A stretch of 64,000 nucleotides of DNA from the NCBI RefSeq assembly GCF_900111995.1, contig NZ_FOKF01000001.1, positions 288,443-352,442 on the forward strand. Reading direction: 5' to 3'. The position numbers and the translations under genes are program-made. Shown one piece after another: positions 56,283 through 64,000 of this stretch. Origin of the DNA: Collimonas sp. OK607. GTDB lineage: Bacteria; Pseudomonadota; Gammaproteobacteria; Burkholderiales; Burkholderiaceae_D. The notes below the pieces were generated by a model. That model saw only the letters and a program-made list of their open reading frames with translations. It was not told the origin of the DNA and ran no database searches. Positions within the stretch are counted from its first letter, which is position 1. Each line of letters starts with the position of its first letter.

Positions 56283-57137
56283 ATGAAATTGTTGAGATAC
56301 GGCCATAAAGGGCAGGAAAAACCAGGTGTGCTGGATGCACAAGGACGTGTGCGCGATTTGTCGGGCGTGATCGCGGATATTGCAGGCCGCCACCTGCTGC
56401 CGCAAGAACTGGACAAGTTGCGCGGCTTGAATCTGGACAGCCTGCCGCTGGTTGCAGGAACACCGCAGAAAGACCTGCGTCTGGGTCCATGCGTGGGCGC
56501 CGTCGGCAAATTTATCTGCATCGGTTTGAATTACTCCGATCACGCCGCTGAATCCGGCATGGACGTGCCGGCGGAGCCGGTGGTGTTCAATAAATGGACC
56601 AGCGCAATCTGCGGCCCGGACGACGACGTTGAAATTCCGCGCGGTTCCCTGAAGACCGATTGGGAAGTGGAACTAGGCGTGGTGATCGGCACCGGCGGGC
56701 GCTATATCGATGAGGCCGATGCGCTCAAGCATGTCGCCGGCTATTGCGTCATCAACGATGTGTCCGAACGCAAATACCAGCTCGAACTGGGCGGTACCTG
56801 GGATAAGGGCAAGGGCTGCGACACTTTCGGTCCGCTCGGACCGTGGCTGGTAACCGCTGACGAGGTGGCGGATCCGCACGCACTCAACCTGTGGCTGGAA
56901 GTGGATGGCCATCGCTATCAGAACGGCAATACTTCAACCATGGTGTTCCAGGTTCCGGCGCTGGTCAGCTATCTCAGCCGCTTCATGAGTTTGCAGCCGG
57001 GCGATGTGATTTCTACCGGCACGCCGCCAGGTGTAGGCCTCGGGCAAAAGCCGCCGGTCTATCTGCGCGCAGGCCAGGTGATGCGACTCGGGATAGACGG
57101 ACTGGGCGAGCAACGCCAACGCACCATCTCACTTTGA
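56283..57137 (+). CDS. Fumarylacetoacetate-hydrolase family protein, probable 2,4-diketo-3-deoxy-L-fuconate hydrolase
   Basis: 284 residues. A small N-terminal region (LLRYGHKGQEKPGVLDAQGRVRDL) precedes the FAH core: KFICIGLNYSDHAAESG, then PVVFNKWTSAICGPDDDVEIPRG, DWEVELGVVIG with metal-binding E-x-E, NDVSERKYQLE and GDVISTGTPPGVGLG. In the L-fucose route the enzyme cleaves 2,4-diketo-3-deoxy-L-fuconate to pyruvate and L-lactate. Assigned by operon context. Confidence 0.85.
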   Translation: MKLLRYGHKGQEKPGVLDAQGRVRDLSGVIADIAGRHLLPQELDKLRGLNLDSLPLVAGTPQKDLRLGPCVGAVGKFICIGLNYSDHAAESGMDVPAEPVVFNKWTSAICGPDDDVEIPRGSLKTDWEVELGVVIGTGGRYIDEADALKHVAGYCVINDVSERKYQLELGGTWDKGKGCDTFGPLGPWLVTADEVADPHALNLWLEVDGHRYQNGNTSTMVFQVPALVSYLSRFMSLQPGDVISTGTPPGVGLGQKPPVYLRAGQVMRLGIDGLGEQRQRTISL

Positions 57138-57158
57138 ACCGGAAAAAAGAGAAACACG

Positions 57159-58436
57159 ATGACCACAATTCGATCGATACGCGTACTGGATGTGCGGTTT
57201 CCGACTTCGCAAATGCTGGACGGATCAGACGCGATGAATCCGGATCCGGACTACTCCGCCGCCTACGTCATTCTGGAAACTGACAAGCCAGGCCTGGAAG
57301 GCCATGGCCTGACCTTCACCATCGGTCGTGGCAATGAAATCTGCTGTGCTGCGATCAAGGCGATGGAACATCTGGTGATCGGCTTGAAGTTGGAATGGAT
57401 CAGCGAAGACATGGGCCGCTTTTGGCGCCATATCACCTCCGATAGCCAATTGCGCTGGATCGGTCCCGATAAAGGAGCAATCCACCTGGCCACTGGTGCG
57501 GTGGTGAATGCGGTCTGGGATTTGTGGGCCAAGGCCGAGGGCAAGCCATTGTGGCAGCTGGTGACCGACATGTCTCCCGAGGAATTGGTGCGGGCGATCG
57601 ATTTCCGCTACCTGACCGACTGCATCACGCCAGAAGAAGCGCTGGCCTTGTTGCGCGAGCAGGCGCCGGGCAAGGCTGAACGGATTCGCTCACTGAAGGA
57701 AAACGGCTATCCGTGCTACACCACCTCCGCCGGTTGGCTGGGCTATGAGGACGAGAAATTACGCAGGCTGTGCAAGGAAGCAGTCGACAGCGGCTTCAAC
57801 CACATCAAGCTGAAGGTCGGGCGCGACCTGGCGGACGACATTCGCCGCGTCACCATCGCCCGCGAGGTGATCGGCCAGGAACGGCACCTGATGATCGACG
57901 CCAACCAGGTCTGGGAAGTGGACCAGGCGATCGACTGGGTCAAGCAGCTGGCCTTCGCCAGGCCCTGGTTTATCGAAGAACCTACCAGCCCGGACGATAT
58001 TGAAGGACATCGGAAAATCCGCGAAGGCATCGGCGCGGTCAAGGTTGCCACCGGCGAGATGTGCCAGAACCGTATCATCTTCAAGCAATTAATCATGCGT
58101 GGCGCGATCGATGTGGTGCAGATCGATTCCTGCCGGCTTGGCGGCGTCAATGAAATCCTGGCGGTGCTGCTGATGGCGGCAAAATACAAATTACCGGTAT
58201 GTCCGCATGCCGGCGGCGTCGGCTTGTGCGAATATGTGCAGCATCTGTCGATGATCGATTACGTCTGCATTTCGGGCAGCAAGGAAGGGCGCGTGACCGA
58301 ATACGTCGATCATCTGCATGAACATTTTGTCGATCCCTGCGTCATACGGAACGCCAGCTACATGCCGCCGACCGCGCCGGGATTTTCGATCACGATGAAA
58401 CCGGAATCGCTGCAGCAATACCAGTTTCGTGGCTAG
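57159..58436 (+). CDS. L-fuconate dehydratase (enolase superfamily)
   Basis: 425 residues, the length of the Xanthomonas enzyme. Catalytic Lys is in HIKLKVGRDL; metal ligands lie in MIDANQVW, FIEEPTSPDD and ATGEMCQNR; the general-base histidine is in CPHAGGVGLCEYVQHL, a stretch that is distinctive for this family. N-terminal capping domain starts IRSIRVLDVRFPTS and has a disordered loop MNPDPDYSAAYVIL. Converts L-fuconate to 2-keto-3-deoxy-L-fuconate. Confidence 0.92.
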   Translation: MTTIRSIRVLDVRFPTSQMLDGSDAMNPDPDYSAAYVILETDKPGLEGHGLTFTIGRGNEICCAAIKAMEHLVIGLKLEWISEDMGRFWRHITSDSQLRWIGPDKGAIHLATGAVVNAVWDLWAKAEGKPLWQLVTDMSPEELVRAIDFRYLTDCITPEEALALLREQAPGKAERIRSLKENGYPCYTTSAGWLGYEDEKLRRLCKEAVDSGFNHIKLKVGRDLADDIRRVTIAREVIGQERHLMIDANQVWEVDQAIDWVKQLAFARPWFIEEPTSPDDIEGHRKIREGIGAVKVATGEMCQNRIIFKQLIMRGAIDVVQIDSCRLGGVNEILAVLLMAAKYKLPVCPHAGGVGLCEYVQHLSMIDYVCISGSKEGRVTEYVDHLHEHFVDPCVIRNASYMPPTAPGFSITMKPESLQQYQFRG

Positions 58437-58504
58437 CTGACACAATTGCCGGTGAATCCGGGCACGTAGCTGGAAATTGCCGGCAGTTGGTCTATAAAGA
58501 GTAA

Positions 58505-59326
<822 letters not shown>

Positions 59327-59331
59327 ATGCA

Positions 59332-60909
59332 ATGAGAACAGACATGCCGCAATCAGAAAATTCCAGAGGCGACAGCCAGGCTCATGAAGCTGACTCCGCA
59401 TCGGAAACCATTATTTCCCTGGAAAATGTCACCAAGCGTTTCCCCGGCGTGCTGGCGCTCGACAACTGCAGGTTCGATCTGCGGCGTGGAGAAGTCCACG
59501 CGCTCATGGGTGAAAACGGCGCCGGAAAATCGACGCTGATGAAGGTGTTGGCGGGCGTGTATCCGAAGGACAGCGGTGAAATCCGCATCGAAGGGCGGCC
59601 GGTCGAGATTCCTACGCCGCGTGCCGCACAAATGCTGGGCATCGGCATCATTCACCAGGAACTCAACCTGATGAATCACCTGACTGCAGCCCAGAATATA
59701 TTCATCGGCCGCGAACCGCGTGGCCGCTTCGGACTGTTTCTTGACGAAGATGCATTGAACCAGCAAACCAGGCTGATCTTCGAACGCATGCGCCTGGATC
59801 TGGATCCGGGCACGCTGGTGAGCGAGCTGACGGTCGCCAAGCAGCAAATGGTGGAGATAGCCAAAGCCCTGTCGTTTGACTCGCGCGTGCTGATCATGGA
59901 TGAGCCCACTGCAGCATTGAACAACACTGAAATCGAGGATCTGTTCCGCATCATCCGGCAATTGCAGTCGCATGGCGTCGGCATCATTTACATCTCCCAC
60001 AAGATGGATGAGTTGCGGCAGATCTCGAATCGCGTCACGGTTATGCGGGACGGCCAGTACATCGCCACCGTCCCCACCGCGACGACGTCCATGGACACTA
60101 TCATCGGCATGATGGTGGGACGCCAGCTCGACAACAGCGGATCGGAAATTCCCGATACCTCCGGCAACGACATCGTATTGCAGGTCAAAGGGCTGGAACG
60201 GGGCGCAACTATCAAGAATGTCAGTTTCACACTGCGCAAAGGTGAAATCCTGGGCTTTGCCGGTTTGATGGGCGCCGGACGCACTGAAGTAGCACGTGCG
60301 ATTTTCGGCGCCGACCGCCTCGATGCCGGCGAGATCCTGGTGCATGGCGCCAAGGTATCGATCAAGTCGCCGAGGGATGCGGTGGCGCACGGCATCGGCT
60401 ATCTGTCGGAGGACCGCAAGCACTTCGGCCTGGCCACCGGACTAGACGTCAAGACCAACGTCGCCTTGTCCAGCATGAACAGCTTCCTTAAACAAGGCTT
60501 GTTTCTGGATCAGGCCGCGATTCACGATACGGCCCAGGGATATGTCCGGAAACTGGGCATCAAGACACCATCAGTCGATCAGCCGGTGCGACTGCTGTCG
60601 GGCGGCAATCAGCAGAAGATCGTGATTGCCAAATGGCTGCTGCGGGATTGCGATATTTTATTCTTCGACGAGCCCACGCGCGGCATCGACGTTGGCGCCA
60701 AGAGCGAAATCTACAAACTGCTCAACACACTGGCAGAGCAAGGAAAAGCGATTGTCATGATCTCTTCCGAGCTGCCTGAAGTGCTGCGCATGAGTCATCG
60801 CATCCTGGTCATGTGCGAGGGGCGCATCACCGGCGAACTCGCCGCAGCCGAAGCTTCGCAGGAAAAGATCATGCAGCTGGCTACTCAGCGCGAAGCTGCA
60901 GTAGCCTGA
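59332..60909 (+). CDS. Sugar ABC transporter ATP-binding protein (RbsA/XylG type, two nucleotide-binding domains)
   Basis: 525 residues with two ATPase domains. The first has [33 protein letters not shown] in place of LSGGQ, and [10 protein letters not shown]. The second has a degenerate Walker A ([16 protein letters not shown]), [16 protein letters not shown] and [11 protein letters not shown]. This is normal for CUT2 family importers. The start is 59332 or the next ATG at 59344; neither has a strong ribosome site. It follows the SDR by five bases. Confidence 0.93.
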   Translation: MRTDMPQSENSRGDSQAHEADSASETIISLENVTKRFPGVLALDNCRFDLRRGEVHALMGENGAGKSTLMKVLAGVYPKDSGEIRIEGRPVEIPTPRAAQMLGIGIIHQELNLMNHLTAAQNIFIGREPRGRFGLFLDEDALNQQTRLIFERMRLDLDPGTLVSELTVAKQQMVEIAKALSFDSRVLIMDEPTAALNNTEIEDLFRIIRQLQSHGVGIIYISHKMDELRQISNRVTVMRDGQYIATVPTATTSMDTIIGMMVGRQLDNSGSEIPDTSGNDIVLQVKGLERGATIKNVSFTLRKGEILGFAGLMGAGRTEVARAIFGADRLDAGEILVHGAKVSIKSPRDAVAHGIGYLSEDRKHFGLATGLDVKTNVALSSMNSFLKQGLFLDQAAIHDTAQGYVRKLGIKTPSVDQPVRLLSGGNQQKIVIAKWLLRDCDILFFDEPTRGIDVGAKSEIYKLLNTLAEQGKAIVMISSELPEVLRMSHRILVMCEGRITGELAAAEASQEKIMQLATQREAAVA

Positions 60910-60947
60910 ATCGATACCCGAATAACTCACATTCATTGAAGACGAAC

Positions 60948-61988
60948 ATGGCACATATCCAGAATCCCCTGTCGCAAGTAAAGCCGCCCATCGGCGGACA
61001 GGGCGCACTCGCCACTCTCAAGGCAAAGATATTCCATCCAGCCACGCGCCAGAAGCTGCTGGCGTTTGCCAGCCTGCTGGTATTGCTGGTGTTTTTCAGT
61101 TTCGCCTCGCCCAATTTCCTGCAGGTCGACAACCTGGTGAGCATCCTGCAATCCACCGCCGTCAACGGCGTGCTGGCGATTGCCTGCACTTTCGTCATCA
61201 TCACCGCCGGCATTGATTTGTCTGTAGGCACACTGATGACCTTCTGCGCGGTGATGGCCGGGGTGTTTCTTACTTACTGGGGGATGCCGATCTACGTCGG
61301 GATTGTCGCCGCAATCGTCTTCGGCGCCTTGTGCGGCTGGATTTCCGGCGTGCTGGTGGCCAAGTTCAAGATTCCTCCATTCATCGCGACGCTGGGCATG
61401 ATGATGCTGCTCAAGGGGCTGTCGCTGGTGATCTCTGGCACCAAGCCGATTTATTTCAACGACACGCCAGGATTTTCGAGCATCTCGCAGGATTCGCTGA
61501 TCGGCAACCTGATTCCTGCCTTGCCGATTCCGAATGCCGTGCTGATCCTGTTCCTGGTGGCGATTGCGGCTGGCATCGTGCTCAACAAAACCATATTCGG
61601 CCGCTATACCTTTGCCTTGGGCAGCAACGAAGAAGCATTGCGCCTGTCTGGCGTGAATGTCGATTTCTGGAAGGTTGCCGTGTACACCTTCAGCGGCGCC
61701 ATCTGCGGTATTGCGGGCCTGTTGATTGCATCGCGCCTGAATTCGGCGCAGCCGGCTTTGGGGCAAGGTTACGAGCTGGATGCGATTGCCGCGGTGGTCA
61801 TCGGCGGAACCTCGCTGTCGGGCGGCACCGGCACCGTGCTCGGCACGATCATCGGCGCCTTCATCATGAGCGTGCTGATCAACGGCTTGCGCATGATGTC
61901 CGTCGCCCAGGAATGGCAAACCGTGGTAACCGGCATCATCATCATCCTGGCGGTCTACATGGATATCCTGCGTCGCCGTCGTCAATGA
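60948..61988 (+). CDS. Sugar ABC transporter permease (RbsC type)
   Basis: 346 residues. The start MAHIQNPLSQVKPP is chosen because the frame upstream overlaps the ATPase. About ten membrane helices; typical motifs are ITAGIDLSVGTLMTF, FIATLGMMMLLKGLSL, TFALGSNEEALRLSGVNV and ELDAIAAVVIGGTSLSGGTGTVLGTIIGA. Forms the membrane channel for the importer with the preceding ATPase. Confidence 0.93.
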   Translation: MAHIQNPLSQVKPPIGGQGALATLKAKIFHPATRQKLLAFASLLVLLVFFSFASPNFLQVDNLVSILQSTAVNGVLAIACTFVIITAGIDLSVGTLMTFCAVMAGVFLTYWGMPIYVGIVAAIVFGALCGWISGVLVAKFKIPPFIATLGMMMLLKGLSLVISGTKPIYFNDTPGFSSISQDSLIGNLIPALPIPNAVLILFLVAIAAGIVLNKTIFGRYTFALGSNEEALRLSGVNVDFWKVAVYTFSGAICGIAGLLIASRLNSAQPALGQGYELDAIAAVVIGGTSLSGGTGTVLGTIIGAFIMSVLINGLRMMSVAQEWQTVVTGIIIILAVYMDILRRRRQ

Positions 61989-62099
61989 GGCAGGTTCGAA
62001 TAAGGTTTAAAGGTTCTGTACGTGTACATAAGGTAACACATGCGATTCCGGGCATATGCGTCAGCGCCCACCGTTTTATAACCAAAAAGGAGACTTGAA

Positions 62100-63038
62100 A
62101 TGATAAAGAGAAGAGCAGTCAATATTGCCATCGGCCTCGCGTTTGCGCTTGGATTCAGTGCTACGGCAAGCGCCGAAGAAACCTATATCCCGCTGATCTC
62201 CAAGGGCTTCCAGCATCAGTTCTGGCAAGCAGTGAAGGCCGGCGCCGAGCAGGCTGCCAAGGATTTTAATGTGAAGGTGTCGTTCGAAGGTCCGGAGACC
62301 GAAGCCATGGTCGACAAACAGATCGACATGCTGTCGGCAGCGCTGGCCAAGAAACCCAAAGCCATCGGCTTCGCCGCATTGGACAGCAAGGCCGCACTGC
62401 CATTGCTGAAAAAAGCGCAGGCCGCGCATATCCCGATTGTCGCCTTTGACTCGGGTGTGGACAGCGATATTCCTGTTACCACGGCCACCACCGACAACAA
62501 GGCCGCCGCAGGATTGGCAGCCGACAAGATGGCGGAATTGATCGGTAAAGAGGGTGAAGTCGCGGTAGTGGCGCATGACCAAACCAGCCGTACCGGTATC
62601 GATCGGCGTGACGGCTTCGTCGAACGCATGAAAGCCTATCCGAAGATCAAGATCGTCAGCATCCAGTACGGCGCCGGCGATCAGCTGAAATCGACTGAAA
62701 TCACTAAATCCATCCTGCAAGCCTATCCACATCTCAAGGGCGCCTTCGGCACCAATGAAGGCTCGGCGATCGGCGTTCTGAACGGCGTCAAGGAAATGAA
62801 GCGCAAGCTGATAGTCATCGGCTACGACTCCGGCAAGCAGCAGAAAGATGCGATTCGCGACGGCAGCATGGCCGGCGCCATCACCCAGAATCCTGTCGGC
62901 ATCGGCTACAAGACGGTAGAAGCTGCCGTCAAGGCGCTCAAGGGCGAGAAATTGCCTAAGGTGATCGATACCGGGTTCTACTGGTACGACAAGAGCAACA
63001 TCAGCGACCCTAAGATCGCAGCCGTGCTTTACGACTGA
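62100..63038 (+). CDS. Sugar ABC transporter periplasmic substrate-binding protein
   Basis: 312 residues, start after AAGGAG. Signal peptide to about residue 22 (FALGFSATASA). Mature protein of the RbsB/periplasmic-binding type I fold: YIPLISKGFQHQFWQAVKAGAEQAAKDF, IPIVAFDSGVDSD, TNEGSAIGVLNGVKE and GYDSGKQQKDAIRDGSM. It lies last in the sugar operon, 110 bases after the permease. The ligand is likely L-fucose or another 6-deoxyhexose, from context. Confidence 0.92.
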   Translation: MIKRRAVNIAIGLAFALGFSATASAEETYIPLISKGFQHQFWQAVKAGAEQAAKDFNVKVSFEGPETEAMVDKQIDMLSAALAKKPKAIGFAALDSKAALPLLKKAQAAHIPIVAFDSGVDSDIPVTTATTDNKAAAGLAADKMAELIGKEGEVAVVAHDQTSRTGIDRRDGFVERMKAYPKIKIVSIQYGAGDQLKSTEITKSILQAYPHLKGAFGTNEGSAIGVLNGVKEMKRKLIVIGYDSGKQQKDAIRDGSMAGAITQNPVGIGYKTVEAAVKALKGEKLPKVIDTGFYWYDKSNISDPKIAAVLYD

Positions 63039-63055
63039 TCTTCCAGGGTCCGACA

Positions 63056-63103
63056 CGAACCGGTGCTGCCAGGCTAGCGGCACCACCATGCCGCACCGGT
63101 TCG
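63056..63103 (+). terminator. Long hairpin after the substrate-binding-protein gene
   Basis: CGAACCGGTGC and GCACCGGTTCG form an 11-base-pair outer stem, and an inner TGCC/GGCA stem lies in the 26-base loop. It starts 18 bases after the stop codon. No T-run follows, so it may act as a 3' mRNA stabiliser of the abundant binding-protein message or as a Rho-aided terminator. Confidence 0.5.
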
Positions 63104-63300
63104 GCAATCAAGCGCGATAACAGTTACCCGTAACAGGGCCCGCCGATAGCTGACGCCGTCAGCGCCACTATCGGTTGCTTTCTGCTGCGCGCTCGCAATA
63201 TCTACGACTTCTAGCGAAGGTTCGCATCTATCTCCGAATTTATCTCTGATCTTGAGAGGAGGGCGATCGAACAAAATTTAACTATAAAAGGGGGTTAACC

Positions 63301-64000
63301 ATGAAAAAAATACCATTCCAATGGCTGCAGGTGGCTGCCACCACCATGTTGATCGGCGCTGCCTGCACGCAGGCACAGGCGCAGACCAGCGTCACTATCT
63401 ATGGCCGCGTTGACGCTGGCGTCGATTATCAAACCAATGTTGCGCTGAAAGACGCCAACGGCAATCTGACCGGCCAGACTGGCAGCAAGCTGGCGGCATC
63501 CGGCAATCAGTGGGGCACCAGCATGATCGGCTTCAAGGGTACCGAAGATCTGGGTGGCGGATTGAGCGCCTTTTTCTTGTTGGAATCCGGTTTTGACGCC
63601 ACCAACGGCAGCACCAACGGTAGCGCCTTGTTCAATCGGCGTTCTTATGTCGGCCTGAACGGTAGCGCCGGCTCGATCAAATTCGGTAAAAACCTGTTCA
63701 TCGTCAATGACGTCTGGAATCTCGATCCTACCGGTCAGCAATTCATGAGTACGCAGAACCTGGTCAAGGGCCGCAACTGGCCGGGCGCCAATAACGTCAT
63801 CGAATACCAGACGCCTACCTGGGGCGGTTTTAACGCCACCGTACAAACCAGTCTGGGCGAGAAAGCCGGTTCCACCAAAAATGGCCGCAGCGACGGCATT
63901 TCGCTGGTGTACACCACCGGCGGCCTCGAACTACGTGCCATCTATGACGTTATCCGCGATGCCAACGGCCGTTATACCGACGTCTACACCGCTTCCAAGG
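63301..64000 (+). CDS. Gram-negative porin (Porin_4 type), C-terminus cut by window edge
   Basis: 233 residues are visible and the frame is open at the window end; full members are about 350-400. A signal peptide ends AACTQAQAQ and the mature protein starts TSVTIYGRVDAGVDYQ, the classic betaproteobacterial porin opening. GTSMIGFKGTEDLGGGLSAFFLLESGFDATNG and NRRSYVGLNGSAGSIKFGKN follow. It probably supplies outer-membrane entry for the sugar taken up by the operon upstream, although it is separated from it by about 260 bases and a hairpin. Confidence 0.9.
   Translation, partial: MKKIPFQWLQVAATTMLIGAACTQAQAQTSVTIYGRVDAGVDYQTNVALKDANGNLTGQTGSKLAASGNQWGTSMIGFKGTEDLGGGLSAFFLLESGFDATNGSTNGSALFNRRSYVGLNGSAGSIKFGKNLFIVNDVWNLDPTGQQFMSTQNLVKGRNWPGANNVIEYQTPTWGGFNATVQTSLGEKAGSTKNGRSDGISLVYTTGGLELRAIYDVIRDANGRYTDVYTASK

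Overview
The window is a 64 kb piece of a Gram-negative chromosome. Its gene content points to a betaproteobacterium of the Burkholderiales, most likely Oxalobacteraceae (Collimonas, Herbaspirillum or Janthinobacterium type). The clues are a Porin_4-type porin, a FadR-type operator before an L-fucose route, a CzcE homologue, LuxR/LysR/AraC/MocR regulators and a clear formyl-CoA:oxalate CoA-transferase. The genus is an inference from family resemblance and was not checked. No tRNA, rRNA, IS element, integrase or CRISPR array was recognised.

Layout. 1-6 kb (minus strand): a 3'-truncated LtrA membrane protein with a LuxR-type quorum-sensing receptor, the DEAD-box helicase DbpA, and a tam / two-gene chromate transporter / VOC-protein cluster. 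6.1-8.3 kb: a GcvA-type LysR regulator, a truncated secreted lipase and the end of an MCE (MlaD-like)/lipoprotein operon. 8.34-19.7 kb: about 11.4 kb of anomalous DNA, described below. 19.7-25.9 kb (plus): a ThDP decarboxylase/lyase and two Frc-type CoA-transferases, with a PAS sensor and an AraC regulator, behind an FNR/FixK-like operator. 26.1-30.7 kb: gcvH-gcvP-gcvT. 30.7-35.7 kb: small metabolic genes, mostly on the minus strand. 35.9-39.6 kb: a MocR regulator, then cysteine dioxygenase with a four-domain rhodanese. 39.7-42.1 kb: two COG4705 membrane proteins and a phosphoribosyltransferase. 42.1-50.6 kb: an RND efflux pump with its own two-component system, then CzcE. 50.8-55.2 kb: AlkC, a glycerophosphodiesterase, a DUF899 protein and a CPBP protease. 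55.4-64 kb (plus): an L-fucose-type oxidative catabolic operon with its ABC importer, then a porin cut by the window end.

The outstanding feature is the tract at about 8340-19695. Read on the plus strand it is almost free of T (about 2-4 percent) and G-poor, so the minus strand is about 80 percent G+T and nearly free of A. The change is abrupt on the left, inside the coding sequence of an MCE-family protein. Because every stop codon needs T and A, all six frames stay open for hundreds of codons, and the long frames there are mostly a by-product of composition. Some minus-strand frames nevertheless look like relics of membrane-protein genes, with different amino-acid make-up in the three frames and the few surviving A residues avoiding third codon positions. 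The composition fits ordinary genes whose minus strand underwent A-to-G and C-to-T transitions, but this is a hypothesis. It can be tested by a purine/pyrimidine-collapsed comparison with a related genome.

Elsewhere the genes form coherent modules: quorum sensing, CoA-dependent oxalate or 2-hydroxyacyl-CoA metabolism that may respond to oxygen, glycine cleavage, cysteine sulfur oxidation, drug efflux, and sugar-acid catabolism ending in pyruvate and lactate.
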